This document shows positions 9,129 to 16,782 of a stretch of 42,653 nucleotides of DNA, piece after piece (positions within the stretch are counted from its first letter, which is position 1; every line of letters starts with the position of its first letter). The notes under the pieces were generated by a model. That model saw only the letters and a list, made by a program, of their open reading frames with translations. It was not told the DNA's origin and did no database searches. The translations under genes were made by a program, and so were the position numbers. The DNA comes from Verrucomicrobiia bacterium (GTDB lineage Bacteria; Verrucomicrobiota; Verrucomicrobiia; Limisphaerales; JADLHS01). The stretch lies in contig WYBW01000061.1 of assembly GCA_011525685.1 (NCBI GenBank), forward strand, positions 1-42,653, given 5' to 3'.

Positions 9129-9368
9129 TCAACGCGCTTGCGCGAATTGTCGGACCGCACCGGCATCAGGCGTGTCGAGAATCTCCGGGGCCGGTTCGCC
9201 GGGCAGGGCCGGTTCGGCGGGCCGCTGCGGTTCGGCCTTCAGCAGGCCCGGCAACAAGAAGGTGGCCGGCGAGATGCTATGGCTCGCATTGATCCCGCTG
9301 CATCCGGCGGCAAGGGCCAGCAGGGCGGCGCAGGCGGCCAGACGGCAAGATTTCCAGTGAATTTTCAC
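9129..9368 (-). CDS. Small lipoprotein, first gene of the hopanoid operon
   Basis: A 79-residue product with GTG start at 9368: a basic N-terminus, a hydrophobic core and a lipobox ending at C23 (ALAAGC), so it is predicted to be lipid-modified and membrane-anchored. The mature part (CSGINASHSISPATFLLPGLL and a proline/glutamate-rich tail) resembles no enzyme; I do not recognise the family. It ends 4 bp before the hpnH start, so co-transcription and perhaps coupling are likely. A longer frame from 9461 is open, but it would discard the signal sequence and overlap the divergent gene. A good -35/-10 pair lies just upstream (9378-9405). Confidence 0.72.
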   Translation of the reverse strand: MKIHWKSCRLAACAALLALAAGCSGINASHSISPATFLLPGLLKAEPQRPAEPALPGEPAPEILDTPDAGAVRQFAQAR

Positions 9369-9377
9369 AGTGTTCGG

Positions 9378-9405
9378 AGTATAAGTCGGGCGTACATGTT
9401 GGCAA
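9378..9405 (-). promoter_or_regulatory. Candidate promoter of the hopanoid operon
   Basis: On the minus strand TTGCCA (9405-9400, five of six matches to the -35 consensus) and TATACT (9383-9378, five of six to the -10 consensus) are separated by 16 bp. The -10 box ends 9 nt before the GTG at 9368, so the transcript would have almost no leader. The -35 box lies inside the first codons of the divergent gene. Confidence 0.55.
9380..9385 (+). promoter_or_regulatory. Candidate -10 box of the divergent TPR-like gene
   Basis: TATAAG (five of six matches) lies 10 nt before the ATG at 9396 and shares its TATA bases 9380-9383 with the minus-strand -10 box. No convincing -35 box is seen at 16-18 bp spacing. 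Confidence 0.35.
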
Positions 9406-10220
9406 CAACTAATTGCGCCTGGTCTCGGACGCGGACCGCCCGGTTCGTTGCGCGTTGCCATGGTGTGCTAACACTGGCCGCCGCGATTGGTTGCGCGGCG
9501 CTGGTTCACGGCGGCCCCGCAACCACGGGTTCCCGGGATTTGGCCGCTCGCGCCGCGGAACGGTTTGTCGAGGGCCAGGAGAAGCATCGTGCCCAGCCGG
9601 CCAACCCCGAGGCGGCCTGGCAGTTCGCGCGGGCGGCGTTCGAGTTGGCGGAGTTTTCAACCAACAATGTTCAGCGGGCGGTCATCGCGCAACAGGGCAT
9701 CCAAGCCTGCCGCGAGGTGCTGGCGCGCGGGGTGCGGGAGGCGCCGGTCCACCACTATCTGGCCATGAACCTCGGGCAACTTGCCCGCACCAGGTCGCTT
9801 GGCGCGCTGCGGATCGTGGACGAAATGGAGCGCGAGTTCAAAATGGCACGGGCGCTGGATGAACACCTCGACCACGCGGGGCCGGACCGCAACCTGGGTC
9901 TGCTCTACCTCGAGGCGCCGCGGATTGGCAGCATCGGCAATCGCAGCAAGGCGCGCCAGCATTTGCTCCGGGCTGTTGAACTGGCGCCGGATTTTCCCGA
10001 AAACCGATTGAGCTTTGCGGAGGCCTGTTTGCGGTGGACGGATTTCCACCTGGCCCGGCGTGAACTCAAGGCGCTGGAGGAACTCTGGCCGGCGGCCCGC
10101 GCGAAATTCAGTGGTCAGGACTGGGAAGCAAGCTGGATGGAGTGGGAATCGCGGTTTGAGCGCCTGCGGAAAGATCTCGCTGAACATCCCCGGAGAGAGG
10201 GTTCACGCGGCAAGGATTGA
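9396..10220 (+). CDS. Secreted TPR-like protein, divergent from the hopanoid operon
   Basis: A 274-residue protein from the ATG at 9396. The first 40 residues contain several arginines followed by VLTLAAAIGCAALVHGGPA, a signal peptide. The mature region is alpha-helical with TPR-like spacing: PEAAWQFARAAFELAEF, IAQQGIQACREVLA, APVHHYLAMNLGQLART, GPDRNLGLLYLEAP, KARQHLLRAVELAPDFPEN and ARRELKALEELWPAA. This resembles the TRAP-transporter-associated TPR family found in the periplasm. The frame is open much further upstream, but that part is the shadow of hpnH and the lipoprotein gene. Its start codon is only 27 bp from the start of the opposite operon, so the two are probably controlled together. 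The binding partner is unknown. Confidence 0.8.
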   Translation: MLATTNCAWSRTRTARFVARCHGVLTLAAAIGCAALVHGGPATTGSRDLAARAAERFVEGQEKHRAQPANPEAAWQFARAAFELAEFSTNNVQRAVIAQQGIQACREVLARGVREAPVHHYLAMNLGQLARTRSLGALRIVDEMEREFKMARALDEHLDHAGPDRNLGLLYLEAPRIGSIGNRSKARQHLLRAVELAPDFPENRLSFAEACLRWTDFHLARRELKALEELWPAARAKFSGQDWEASWMEWESRFERLRKDLAEHPRREGSRGKD

Positions 10221-11345
10221 AGCTCGCACCCCTGCTCCCGCGCGGACACGCGCCAGCGCAGGATGTTACTGGCTCGAATCTGCCTCCCGAATCATCACCG
10301 GCCAGGCGTGTTCACCAGCAAAGTAGATGGCGACTCGGACAGGCCGCCGTTTCTCCTTCGCACGGCGGCGAGCATCGGGGATGTCCAGGGGCAGTTCCAA
10401 GCAACCCCCCGCCTGGAGTTGATCGGGCAGAATGGGTTTCGCAGACGGCGTGCGCATTTCAAGATTCTCTTTGGGCGTAATGCCATCCCGCAGGCTGGCG
10501 GGAGCAAATCGCGCCGCTTGGTTTTGCGGCCTCGCTGGGTTTCAGGCGGCCTTGGAAATCAGGCCGAAAGCGAACCGGGGCAGCCGCATGACGGTTTCGC
10601 AAGCTGCGGCGTGAGCGTGACCGCTCTTCATGAATGACATCGCAAGAGTTCATTTCAGCATTGTTCCAATCTGATTACGTTCCAGTTTTGCGGTGCGACT
10701 GCGACCCAACGCGCGCAAATCAACTCCGCGCAAGCGAGGCTCACCTGTTAACGGACATGCAACCTGCGGGGAAGCACCACCACACGCATGTTCCGAAAAC
10801 TCTTCCCAGTCGGGCACGGCGTTGTCGGCCGGCCTGCCCCTGACGACTCCCTGTCCGCAATGGTCACGTCTGGATGCAGTTTTCCGGCCAGTTTTCGACC
10901 GGGCTTGACGGTGCGGCCGTGTCCACAAACGCGACCACCGGAAAGCATCGCCTCCATCAACGGCTAAACGCGGTGGAAGTGGAAACCACCCCCGTTTTGC
11001 CGTCAGACGCGCGCAAGGGTCAAACCAAGCGTCAGATTGTAACGCCTTGATTCGCTCGTGACCGGTTCGAATCGAGGTCTTCCGGGGTGAAAAACCCTCG
11101 AACCTTCCTCGCGGTGCTGCCGTGCCGGCGGCAAGAAATCATCCAATTGATTCCAAGAGGAAGACAGGTTGAGGCAGCGAGGCAGATGTGAGGAAGGGCG
11201 CAGACCAGACCAAGTCAACTGCTGTGGAGTTTCTGAAGCAAGGTGGCTGGGCCTGACCCACTCTTGCCATCGCCGCGGTCTTGCCGGTCGGCCCAACCCG
11301 CGAATGTCCTGATTCACTCCCTCGCTGAAATCCGACGCGATTTTC
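10221..11345. other. 1.1 kb stretch without a confident gene
   Basis: No frame here shows a recognisable domain, a credible start context or a length matching a family. Three short protein-like fragments are visible in different frames: a minus-strand fragment at 10266-10457 (listed separately), a plus-strand frame at 10788-10967 starting MFRKLFPVGHGVVG, and in another plus frame near 10860-11050 the stretch FSTGLDGAAVSTNATTG. The mixture of short coding-like pieces in several frames suggests decayed genes rather than a functional intergenic region. I found no tRNA-like cloverleaf and no phage or transposase sequence. Confidence 0.5.
10266..10457 (-). pseudogene. Possible gene remnant, unknown family
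   Basis: The minus-strand frame contains PSAKPILPDQLQAGGCLELP and RRPVRVAIYFAGEHAWPVMI, with good residue balance. The same frame continues upstream to about 10550 (ARFAPASLRDGITPKENLEM) before a stop, without a start codon. I do not recognise the protein. The lack of a start and the short length argue for a decayed C-terminal fragment, though chance cannot be excluded. Confidence 0.3.
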
Positions 11346-11624
11346 TCAAGGCTCAATCCTGGCGTTATGGCCGGGATACTCCTTGTTGTGCTGGAGGGCG
11401 TCGCGCATGGCGCGTTCCTTTTCCGGATACTTCGGTCCGGTCCAGATGCCGGCGTGACTGCCGGCGACGATGTTGGTGCAGATGGCGCGATAGGCGACGT
11501 CCGAGCCGCGCGTCATCTTGCCGGAGGTCTGGTGCATTTTGTAAGTGCGCCCCTGGTCGGCGGCGCAACCGGCGAACCACATGGCTGCGGCCGCTGTGAG
11601 GAAGGCAAAGCATTTTGTGCGCAT
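11346..11624 (-). CDS. Small lipoprotein of unknown function
   Basis: A 92-residue product from the ATG at 11624, with a short signal peptide MRTKCFAFLTAAAAMWFAGC and a lipobox cysteine at residue 20. The mature part (GRTYKMHQTSGKMTRGSDVA, then ICTNIVAGSHAGIWTGPKYP) has no recognised enzyme signature. The frame is open upstream to 11840, but that region lacks coding character and would hide the signal sequence. It lies 231 bp beyond the end of dtd on the same strand, so probably not in the same operon. The gap 11625-11855 holds nothing I can identify. Confidence 0.65.
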   Translation of the reverse strand: MRTKCFAFLTAAAAMWFAGCAADQGRTYKMHQTSGKMTRGSDVAYRAICTNIVAGSHAGIWTGPKYPEKERAMRDALQHNKEYPGHNARIEP

Positions 11625-11855
11625 GGATCGTTCAGGCTTCACGGCTCGAATCGTCGAACACCGCCGCCGTGCCGTCAAGCCGTCACGCGGCTGGGCGGCA
11701 AAGATTGGCCCGAAGCGCGGACAGCCATTGCCGCGCGTTGCTGCCATCTCGCTCAGGATCGCGAACACGGCTGGCCGGGTTCTTGGAACAAATTTTTCGC
11801 AGACTGGTTTGTTTCGCTGTCCACCGACATTGGCGAACACCCGTCCCTGCCTCGT

Positions 11856-12308
11856 TTACTCGCGCGTCTTCGAATCAATGATGATCGTGACCGGGCCGTC
11901 GTTAATGAGGCTCACCAGCATGTGCGCGCCAAATTCGCCGGTCGCAACGGGTTTGCCCAGGTCCTGCGTCAATCGCGCGAGGAATTGCTCGTAAAGAGGA
12001 ACCGCCACTTCCGGTTTGGCCGAGCGGAGGTAAGAGGGGCGATTGCCTTTGCGCGTGCTGGCAAAGAGCGTGAACTGGCTGATCAGCAGTATCTCGCCAC
12101 CCACCTCCTGCACCGACCGGTTCATCACGCCCTGCTCGTCGTCGAAGATGCGCAGCCTGACAATCTTGCCGCTCAACCACTCGATGTCGTCGGTCGTGTC
12201 GGCATCCTCGACCGCCAGCAGCACCAGCAAACCGCGGGCAATCGCTCCCCGGACCTGGCCGCTGATCGTGACGTTGGCTTTGGACACTCGCTGGATAACG
12301 GCGCGCAT
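11856..12308 (-). CDS. dtd: D-aminoacyl-tRNA deacylase
   Basis: A 150-residue protein of the usual Dtd length, starting MRAVIQRVSKANVTISGQ. It carries both diagnostic motifs: SQFTL (ILLISQFTLFAST) and the NxGPVT-type motif as NDGPVTIIID. The enzyme hydrolyses the ester bond between a D-amino acid (or glycine mischarged on tRNA-Ala) and tRNA in the cytoplasm, with cross-subunit Gly-cisPro residues at the active site. It follows the LysM gene on the same strand after 105 bp. The call is firm. Confidence 0.96.
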   Translation of the reverse strand: MRAVIQRVSKANVTISGQVRGAIARGLLVLLAVEDADTTDDIEWLSGKIVRLRIFDDEQGVMNRSVQEVGGEILLISQFTLFASTRKGNRPSYLRSAKPEVAVPLYEQFLARLTQDLGKPVATGEFGAHMLVSLINDGPVTIIIDSKTRE

Positions 12309-12413
12309 GGAGGGGCTTGGATTGGTTTAGGCGCGGAGGCGTAACATCCAGGCGATGTCAGCCACTCCACGCTCCTGCGCGTGACAAGGTCTTGAGGATT
12401 TGAACTTCTCCGC

Positions 12414-13802
12414 TCACGGTGGCGGCAACACCGGCACGGGTGGCAACAGGTTGATCGGCACGCTGACCGTATCCCCGGGTTTGAGCCGGTCCAGATTCAG
12501 GTTCGGGTTGGCGGCGCGCAGGGCCTCGGGATTCACGCCATAGAGGCGGCTCAGGAAACTCAGGTTCTCGCCGGGCGTGAGCACATGCACCTTCCGCGGC
12601 TGCGGCTTGGGCGCCGGAGGCGGGTCTTCGGGCACGTCCTGGCCGAGCGCCTGGGCCAGGGCTTTGAGTTGATCGAGTTCGACCTTCTTGAGTTCGATGG
12701 CAAGCTGCTCGGAAGTCAGATTGGTGTTGGCCCGGATGCGCGACAGTTCGTCCGCCGTGGCTTGATTGATTTCATACAGCGTGAGCGCCGCGCCCGGATC
12801 GCCGGCCTGCTCGGCCGTGGCGTAGGCGTCGCGATAGACCGGGTCATGCAGCAGGCGGTATTGCTCGAAACGATCCTTGAGCGCGAACTTGAGCGCGCTC
12901 TCGCGTTGAGCCAGCAGCGCCTCGCGCAACTGCAAACTGCTTGCATCTTTGGCGTCGGCGAGCAGTTGCAATTGGAGGTCAATGCCGTCGGTGGCCTGAA
13001 ACATCAGGCGAAATTCCTCGGGCGAAGCTTCGAAGTATTTGAGCTGCCCGAGTTCCGCGCGCAAGGCCGCGGCGTTTTGGGAATAGCGCAGCAAATACTC
13101 CTCGAGTTGTGGCGGGGTGAGCACGCTGGCCAACTCCAGGCGGGTCTGCTGTTGCAAGCGTGCCAGTTCCGAGACTTCCACCGGCTGACCCGCCAACCTG
13201 CGTTCTTCCGTGTAGGCTTCCAGGCGGTCCTGCGCGCGCGCCGCGATTTCCTGAATCTCCTGTTTAACGTCGTTGGGCAAGGTGCCCAGCAGTGGACCAT
13301 CCAGATTCAACCCGGGACGCGAAGGTCGGGGCAGGCTGATCTGGTCGCCGGTTTCCCAATCGTCGCCCAGCAAGCTGGTCAGCAGCCCGCGACGTTCCTC
13401 CTCCAACTCCCGGATTCTGGCCGCGGCGATCGCGAGCGTGTTGGTGTCCGGCGCCACGCGCCACCATTGGTGCTCCGGCGCCACGATGTCGGGGTCGGTG
13501 GCGCGCTTGCGCGCGTAGAGCGCGTTCACGTCGGCAATGATGATGTCGCGAATCGTCTGCTCGGGGCACCCGATGTCGCGCAGGTTCGCCACATAGGTGC
13601 GATAGTCGCTCGATTCCAGCTCCTGCCAGGTGAAAAACTGCCGGCGAATGACGACGTTGGTCTTGACCTGCGCGGGGGCGAGCGGAGGACTGTGGAGGGC
13701 GCGGCGATACAACGTGGTGTGCTCGCGGGCGGAGAAGAACCAGCCCGCTGCCAGAACCAGGTTGGCGATCAGCGACAGGAGCAGTATGGGGCGCCAGCGC
13801 AT
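12414..13802 (-). CDS. Membrane-anchored LysM domain protein
   Basis: A 462-residue protein from the ATG at 13802. The N-terminus (MRWRPILLLSLIANLVLAAG) is a signal anchor. A long helical middle part follows, rich in Glu, Arg, Leu and Gln (about residues 150-390), likely coiled coil. The C-terminus is a LysM domain (about 406-449: HVLTPGENLSFLSRLYGVNP, then LKPGDTVSVP), the module that binds GlcNAc-containing polymers such as peptidoglycan. The tail is proline-rich. A cell-envelope structural or sensing role is likely but unproven. The frame extends upstream to 13958 without coding character. It is divergent from the MFS gene, with 154 bp between the starts. Confidence 0.82.
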   Translation of the reverse strand: MRWRPILLLSLIANLVLAAGWFFSAREHTTLYRRALHSPPLAPAQVKTNVVIRRQFFTWQELESSDYRTYVANLRDIGCPEQTIRDIIIADVNALYARKRATDPDIVAPEHQWWRVAPDTNTLAIAAARIRELEEERRGLLTSLLGDDWETGDQISLPRPSRPGLNLDGPLLGTLPNDVKQEIQEIAARAQDRLEAYTEERRLAGQPVEVSELARLQQQTRLELASVLTPPQLEEYLLRYSQNAAALRAELGQLKYFEASPEEFRLMFQATDGIDLQLQLLADAKDASSLQLREALLAQRESALKFALKDRFEQYRLLHDPVYRDAYATAEQAGDPGAALTLYEINQATADELSRIRANTNLTSEQLAIELKKVELDQLKALAQALGQDVPEDPPPAPKPQPRKVHVLTPGENLSFLSRLYGVNPEALRAANPNLNLDRLKPGDTVSVPINLLPPVPVLPPP

Positions 13803-13956
13803 ACCAGGAAACGATTGGTCATTCACTGCCACAGCGGATTGAAAAATGCAACGCGCGAAAAGTCGCGCGAAAAGTTGCCTTTCGCGAAGATAGGAGTTGC
13901 CGCTGCCTGGGAAAAACGGTTTCGTGTGGTGAATCACAGTTGGAACGCCACCACGC

Positions 13957-15495
13957 ATGACCAGCGCCCACGGACAGCCTGCACCTGAGACCTCGACGCG
14001 GGATCGTTATCTCGTTCTGACTGCGGCGTTTCTGGGATGGATGTTCGACGGTTTTGAAATGGGATTGTTTCCGCTGATCGGCGGGCCGGCGCTGGCGGAT
14101 TTGCTCGGGCCCGCGGCGGCTGCCGGCGACGCGGCGAAGTGGTTCGGCGCCATCATTGCCGTGTTTCTGGTGGGGGCGGCCACCGGCGGCGTGTTGTTCG
14201 GCTGGCTGGGCGACAAGATCGGGCGTGTCAAAGCCATGTCGTTGAGCATTTTCACTTACGCCATCTTCACGGGGCTGTGCGGGTTTGCGACGGAAGCGTG
14301 GCACATTGCGGTGTTACGTTTCATCGCCTCGCTCGGCATGGGGGGCGAATGGTCGCTGGGCGTGGCGCTGGTGAACGAAATCTGGCCCGGCAAAGCACGC
14401 GCCCTCGTCGCGGGTTTGATTGGCGCGGCGGCCAACGTAGGCTTCCTGCTCGTGGGCGTGTTAAGCATGGCGCTGGTGGGCTTCATCGCCGCCGCGGAAT
14501 CGCTGATGCTGGGCATCGGCCTGTCCGAGCAACTGACCGGCACGTTGCTGGCCAATTCGGGCTGGCGCTTCCTGATGATCAGCGGCGCGTTTCCAGCCAT
14601 CTTGATTTTCTTCATCCGCCTGTTTGTGCCGGAATCCAAAAAGTGGGAGGCCGAACGCGAGCGCGGCGCGACGGCGCATTGGGCCAACGCGGACCTCGGC
14701 GGCGTGCTCGCGGGCAGCTTGGCGGCGCTGGTTATCATCTGGGCGTGGTCGCCGGCGGGCACGGGGCCGGCTTTGGCGGGATTGATCACCGTTGTCGGAC
14801 TGGTCATCGCCCTCGGGGGCTTTCTCCATCCGGTGCGAAAATATCTCGCCCGCGCGGTGGCGGCGAATTCACTCAAGTCGGACGACGGTCGGCGCGTCGT
14901 GCGCATGATGCTCTTTGGCGCCGGCCTGGCGGGCGTGGCGCTGCTCGGCACGTGGGGATCAACGCAATGGGCGCCGCGCTGGGTGGCCGCGGAATTGTTG
15001 AAAGACCCGGAACTGCTCAAGCTCCATCCGTTCGGCAAGGAATGGACACAAATCTGGAGCGCCCTTGGCGCCATCGTTGGAACGATGGCCGCGGCGTTAT
15101 GCGCGGGCCGTTTCGGAAGGCGAATCACTTACGCCGTGCTTTGCCTTGGCTCGCTGGCCTCGGCGCTGTTTCTCTACCAGGGCAACGATGCCTATGGCAC
15201 CAAGTTTCTCGTCTCGGTCTTCGTCCTGGGCGCGATGACGGCGTCCTTCTACGGATTCTTCCCGCTCTACCTGCCGGAACTGTTTCCCACGGCCGTGCGC
15301 GCGACCGGACAAGGGTTTGCCTTCAACTTCGGCCGCATCCTCGCGGCCATCGGCGGATTGCAGACCGCGACGCTGATGGGGGCGCTGGGCGGCAGCTTCG
15401 CCAAGGCGGGGTCGGTGGTGGTGATTGTCTATGTGATCGGAGTGTTCATCGTCTGGCTGGGACCGGAAACGAAAGGGAAACCGTTGCCGGAGTGA
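13957..15495 (+). CDS. MFS transporter
   Basis: A 512-residue protein with about twelve hydrophobic segments. The loop between helices 2 and 3 has the MFS signature as GWLGDKIGR, and helix 4 has RFIASLGMGGEWSLGVALVNE, as in the sugar/metabolite symporter branch (sialic-acid- and SV2-like families). Near the C-terminal half it has YLPELFPTAVRATGQGFAFN, another strong family motif. An enlarged loop of about 40 residues lies between helices 7 and 8 (WAAELL to KEWTQIW region). The substrate cannot be deduced. It is followed after 99 bp by purM on the same strand. Confidence 0.9.
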   Translation: MTSAHGQPAPETSTRDRYLVLTAAFLGWMFDGFEMGLFPLIGGPALADLLGPAAAAGDAAKWFGAIIAVFLVGAATGGVLFGWLGDKIGRVKAMSLSIFTYAIFTGLCGFATEAWHIAVLRFIASLGMGGEWSLGVALVNEIWPGKARALVAGLIGAAANVGFLLVGVLSMALVGFIAAAESLMLGIGLSEQLTGTLLANSGWRFLMISGAFPAILIFFIRLFVPESKKWEAERERGATAHWANADLGGVLAGSLAALVIIWAWSPAGTGPALAGLITVVGLVIALGGFLHPVRKYLARAVAANSLKSDDGRRVVRMMLFGAGLAGVALLGTWGSTQWAPRWVAAELLKDPELLKLHPFGKEWTQIWSALGAIVGTMAAALCAGRFGRRITYAVLCLGSLASALFLYQGNDAYGTKFLVSVFVLGAMTASFYGFFPLYLPELFPTAVRATGQGFAFNFGRILAAIGGLQTATLMGALGGSFAKAGSVVVIVYVIGVFIVWLGPETKGKPLPE

Positions 15496-15594
15496 TTGGG
15501 AGGAAGCCGCCCTGGCTTTCATCTCCAGTTGCGCGCTACGCGTCGCCTTTTGCTCTTGGCTTGTCGGCGCGATTGCCGGTTTACTTGCCCGCGC

Positions 15595-16659
15595 ATGAAA
15601 CAAAAAGCCTACGCCGCCGCCGGCGTTGACATTGATCTCGGGAACAAAGTCAAAGCCACGCTCCCGCAACTGCTCGCCAGCACGCATCGCCGCGAAGTGC
15701 TCGGCAAGGTCGGCGGCTTCGGCGGCTTGTTCGCCCTCGACGTAAAGAAATACCGCGAGCCGATCCTGGTCAGCAGCGTGGACGGCGTGGGCACGAAGCT
15801 GAAAATCGCGTTCATGATGGACAAGCACGACACCATCGGCGCCGACCTCGTGAACCATTGCGTCAACGACATCGCTGTGCTCGGGGCCGAGCCGCTGTTC
15901 TTTCTCGATTACCTCGGCACGGGAAGACTGGAACCGCACGTCTTCACCGAGATCATCAAAGGTTTCGCCCGCGCCTGCGCGGAAAACCACTGCGCGCTCA
16001 TCGGCGGCGAAACCGCGCAGATGCCCGGCTTCTACCAGCAGGGCGAATACGACGTGAGCGGCACCATTGTCGGCGTGGTGGAAAAATCCCGGATGCTCAA
16101 CGGCCAGAAAACCATCCGGCGCGGCGACGCGGTCATCGGCATTGCCTCGAGCGGCCTGCACACCAATGGTTATTCATTGGCGCGCAAGATCTTCTTCGAG
16201 CAACTGAAACTGAAGCCGTCGAGCCGCGTCCCGGGATTGAAGGGCACGCTGGGCGAGGAATTGTTGAAAGAACACATCAGCTACGGCCCGCTCGTGCAGA
16301 AGCTTCTCCAGCGATTCAATGCAGTTCACGCCTCACGCCTCACGCCTGACATTCGCGCCTTTGCGCACCTCACCGGTGGCGGTTTCGTGGACAACATCCC
16401 GCGCGTGCTGCCGTCGAACCTGGAGGTGATCATTCGCAAAGGCTCGTGGGACATGCTGCCCATCTTCCGGATCATCGCGGAAAGGAGCGGCGTTCCGGAC
16501 GCGGAACTGTATCAAGTGTTCAACATGGGCATCGGCATGGTCGCCATCGTCTCGGCGGACAAGGCCGACGCCGTGCTGAGGACCATCCGCGCGCAACAGC
16601 ACAAAGCCTGGTTGATCGGCGAAGTGGTGAAGGGCAAGGCCAAGGTGCGGCTGGTCTAA
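15595..16659 (+). CDS. purM: Phosphoribosylformylglycinamidine cyclo-ligase
   Basis: A 354-residue protein from the ATG at 15595; the frame upstream to 15496 lacks coding character. PurM closes the imidazole ring, turning FGAM and ATP into AIR in purine synthesis. Signature elements are YAAAGVDIDLGNKVK at the N-terminus, SSVDGVGTKLKIA, NHCVNDIAVLGAEPLFFLDY, IGGETAQMPGFY, IASSGLHTNGYSLAR and HLTGGGFVDNIPRVLP. A three-copy heptamer repeat is inserted in frame just before HLTGGGF (about residues 244-251), replacing the usual short linker. A TTGGCT-18 bp-TTTACT element ends 9 nt before the ATG. Confidence 0.95.
   Translation: MKQKAYAAAGVDIDLGNKVKATLPQLLASTHRREVLGKVGGFGGLFALDVKKYREPILVSSVDGVGTKLKIAFMMDKHDTIGADLVNHCVNDIAVLGAEPLFFLDYLGTGRLEPHVFTEIIKGFARACAENHCALIGGETAQMPGFYQQGEYDVSGTIVGVVEKSRMLNGQKTIRRGDAVIGIASSGLHTNGYSLARKIFFEQLKLKPSSRVPGLKGTLGEELLKEHISYGPLVQKLLQRFNAVHASRLTPDIRAFAHLTGGGFVDNIPRVLPSNLEVIIRKGSWDMLPIFRIIAERSGVPDAELYQVFNMGIGMVAIVSADKADAVLRTIRAQQHKAWLIGEVVKGKAKVRLV
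16326..16347 (+). repeat. Three tandem TCACGCC heptamers inside purM
   Basis: TCACGCC is repeated exactly three times at 16326-16346 and a further T continues the pattern. In the purM frame it encodes the peptide VHASRLTPD. Three times seven bases equals seven codons, so the frame is kept. Confidence 0.85.
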
Positions 16660-16688
16660 TTCCGTTTGCCGATTCCAACGCTTAACGC

Positions 16689-16718
16689 GGATGGAATCCT
16701 GTCGGAAGGAGTCCATCC
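16689..16718. terminator. Hairpin between convergent purM and the LptG-like gene
   Basis: GGATGGA (16689-16695) pairs with TCCATCC (16712-16718), and after one mismatch TCCT pairs with AGGA around the loop GTCGGA. It lies between the ends of two convergent genes, so it could end transcripts from both sides. There is no clear U-run. Confidence 0.4.
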
Positions 16719-16782
16719 TTGGCAAGTTGGAGGACATGAAGCCCCCGCGTGAGATGAGTTCCCATGACCGCCGCCACACGAC

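Noticed and set aside
7775..9292. Long plus-strand frame opposite hpnH
   Set aside because: Shadow of a well-supported gene in GC-rich DNA.
11064..11073. GGTTCGAATC, like the T-arm of a tRNA
   Set aside because: The flanking bases do not form a 5-bp T-stem, and no acceptor, D or anticodon stem can be built on either strand.
11367..12344. Plus-strand frame of 325 codons across dtd and the lipoprotein gene
   Set aside because: Both minus-strand genes have strong motifs; the plus frame has none.
12585..13988. Plus-strand frame opposite the LysM gene
   Set aside because: No motifs, and it conflicts with a gene with a signal anchor and a LysM domain.
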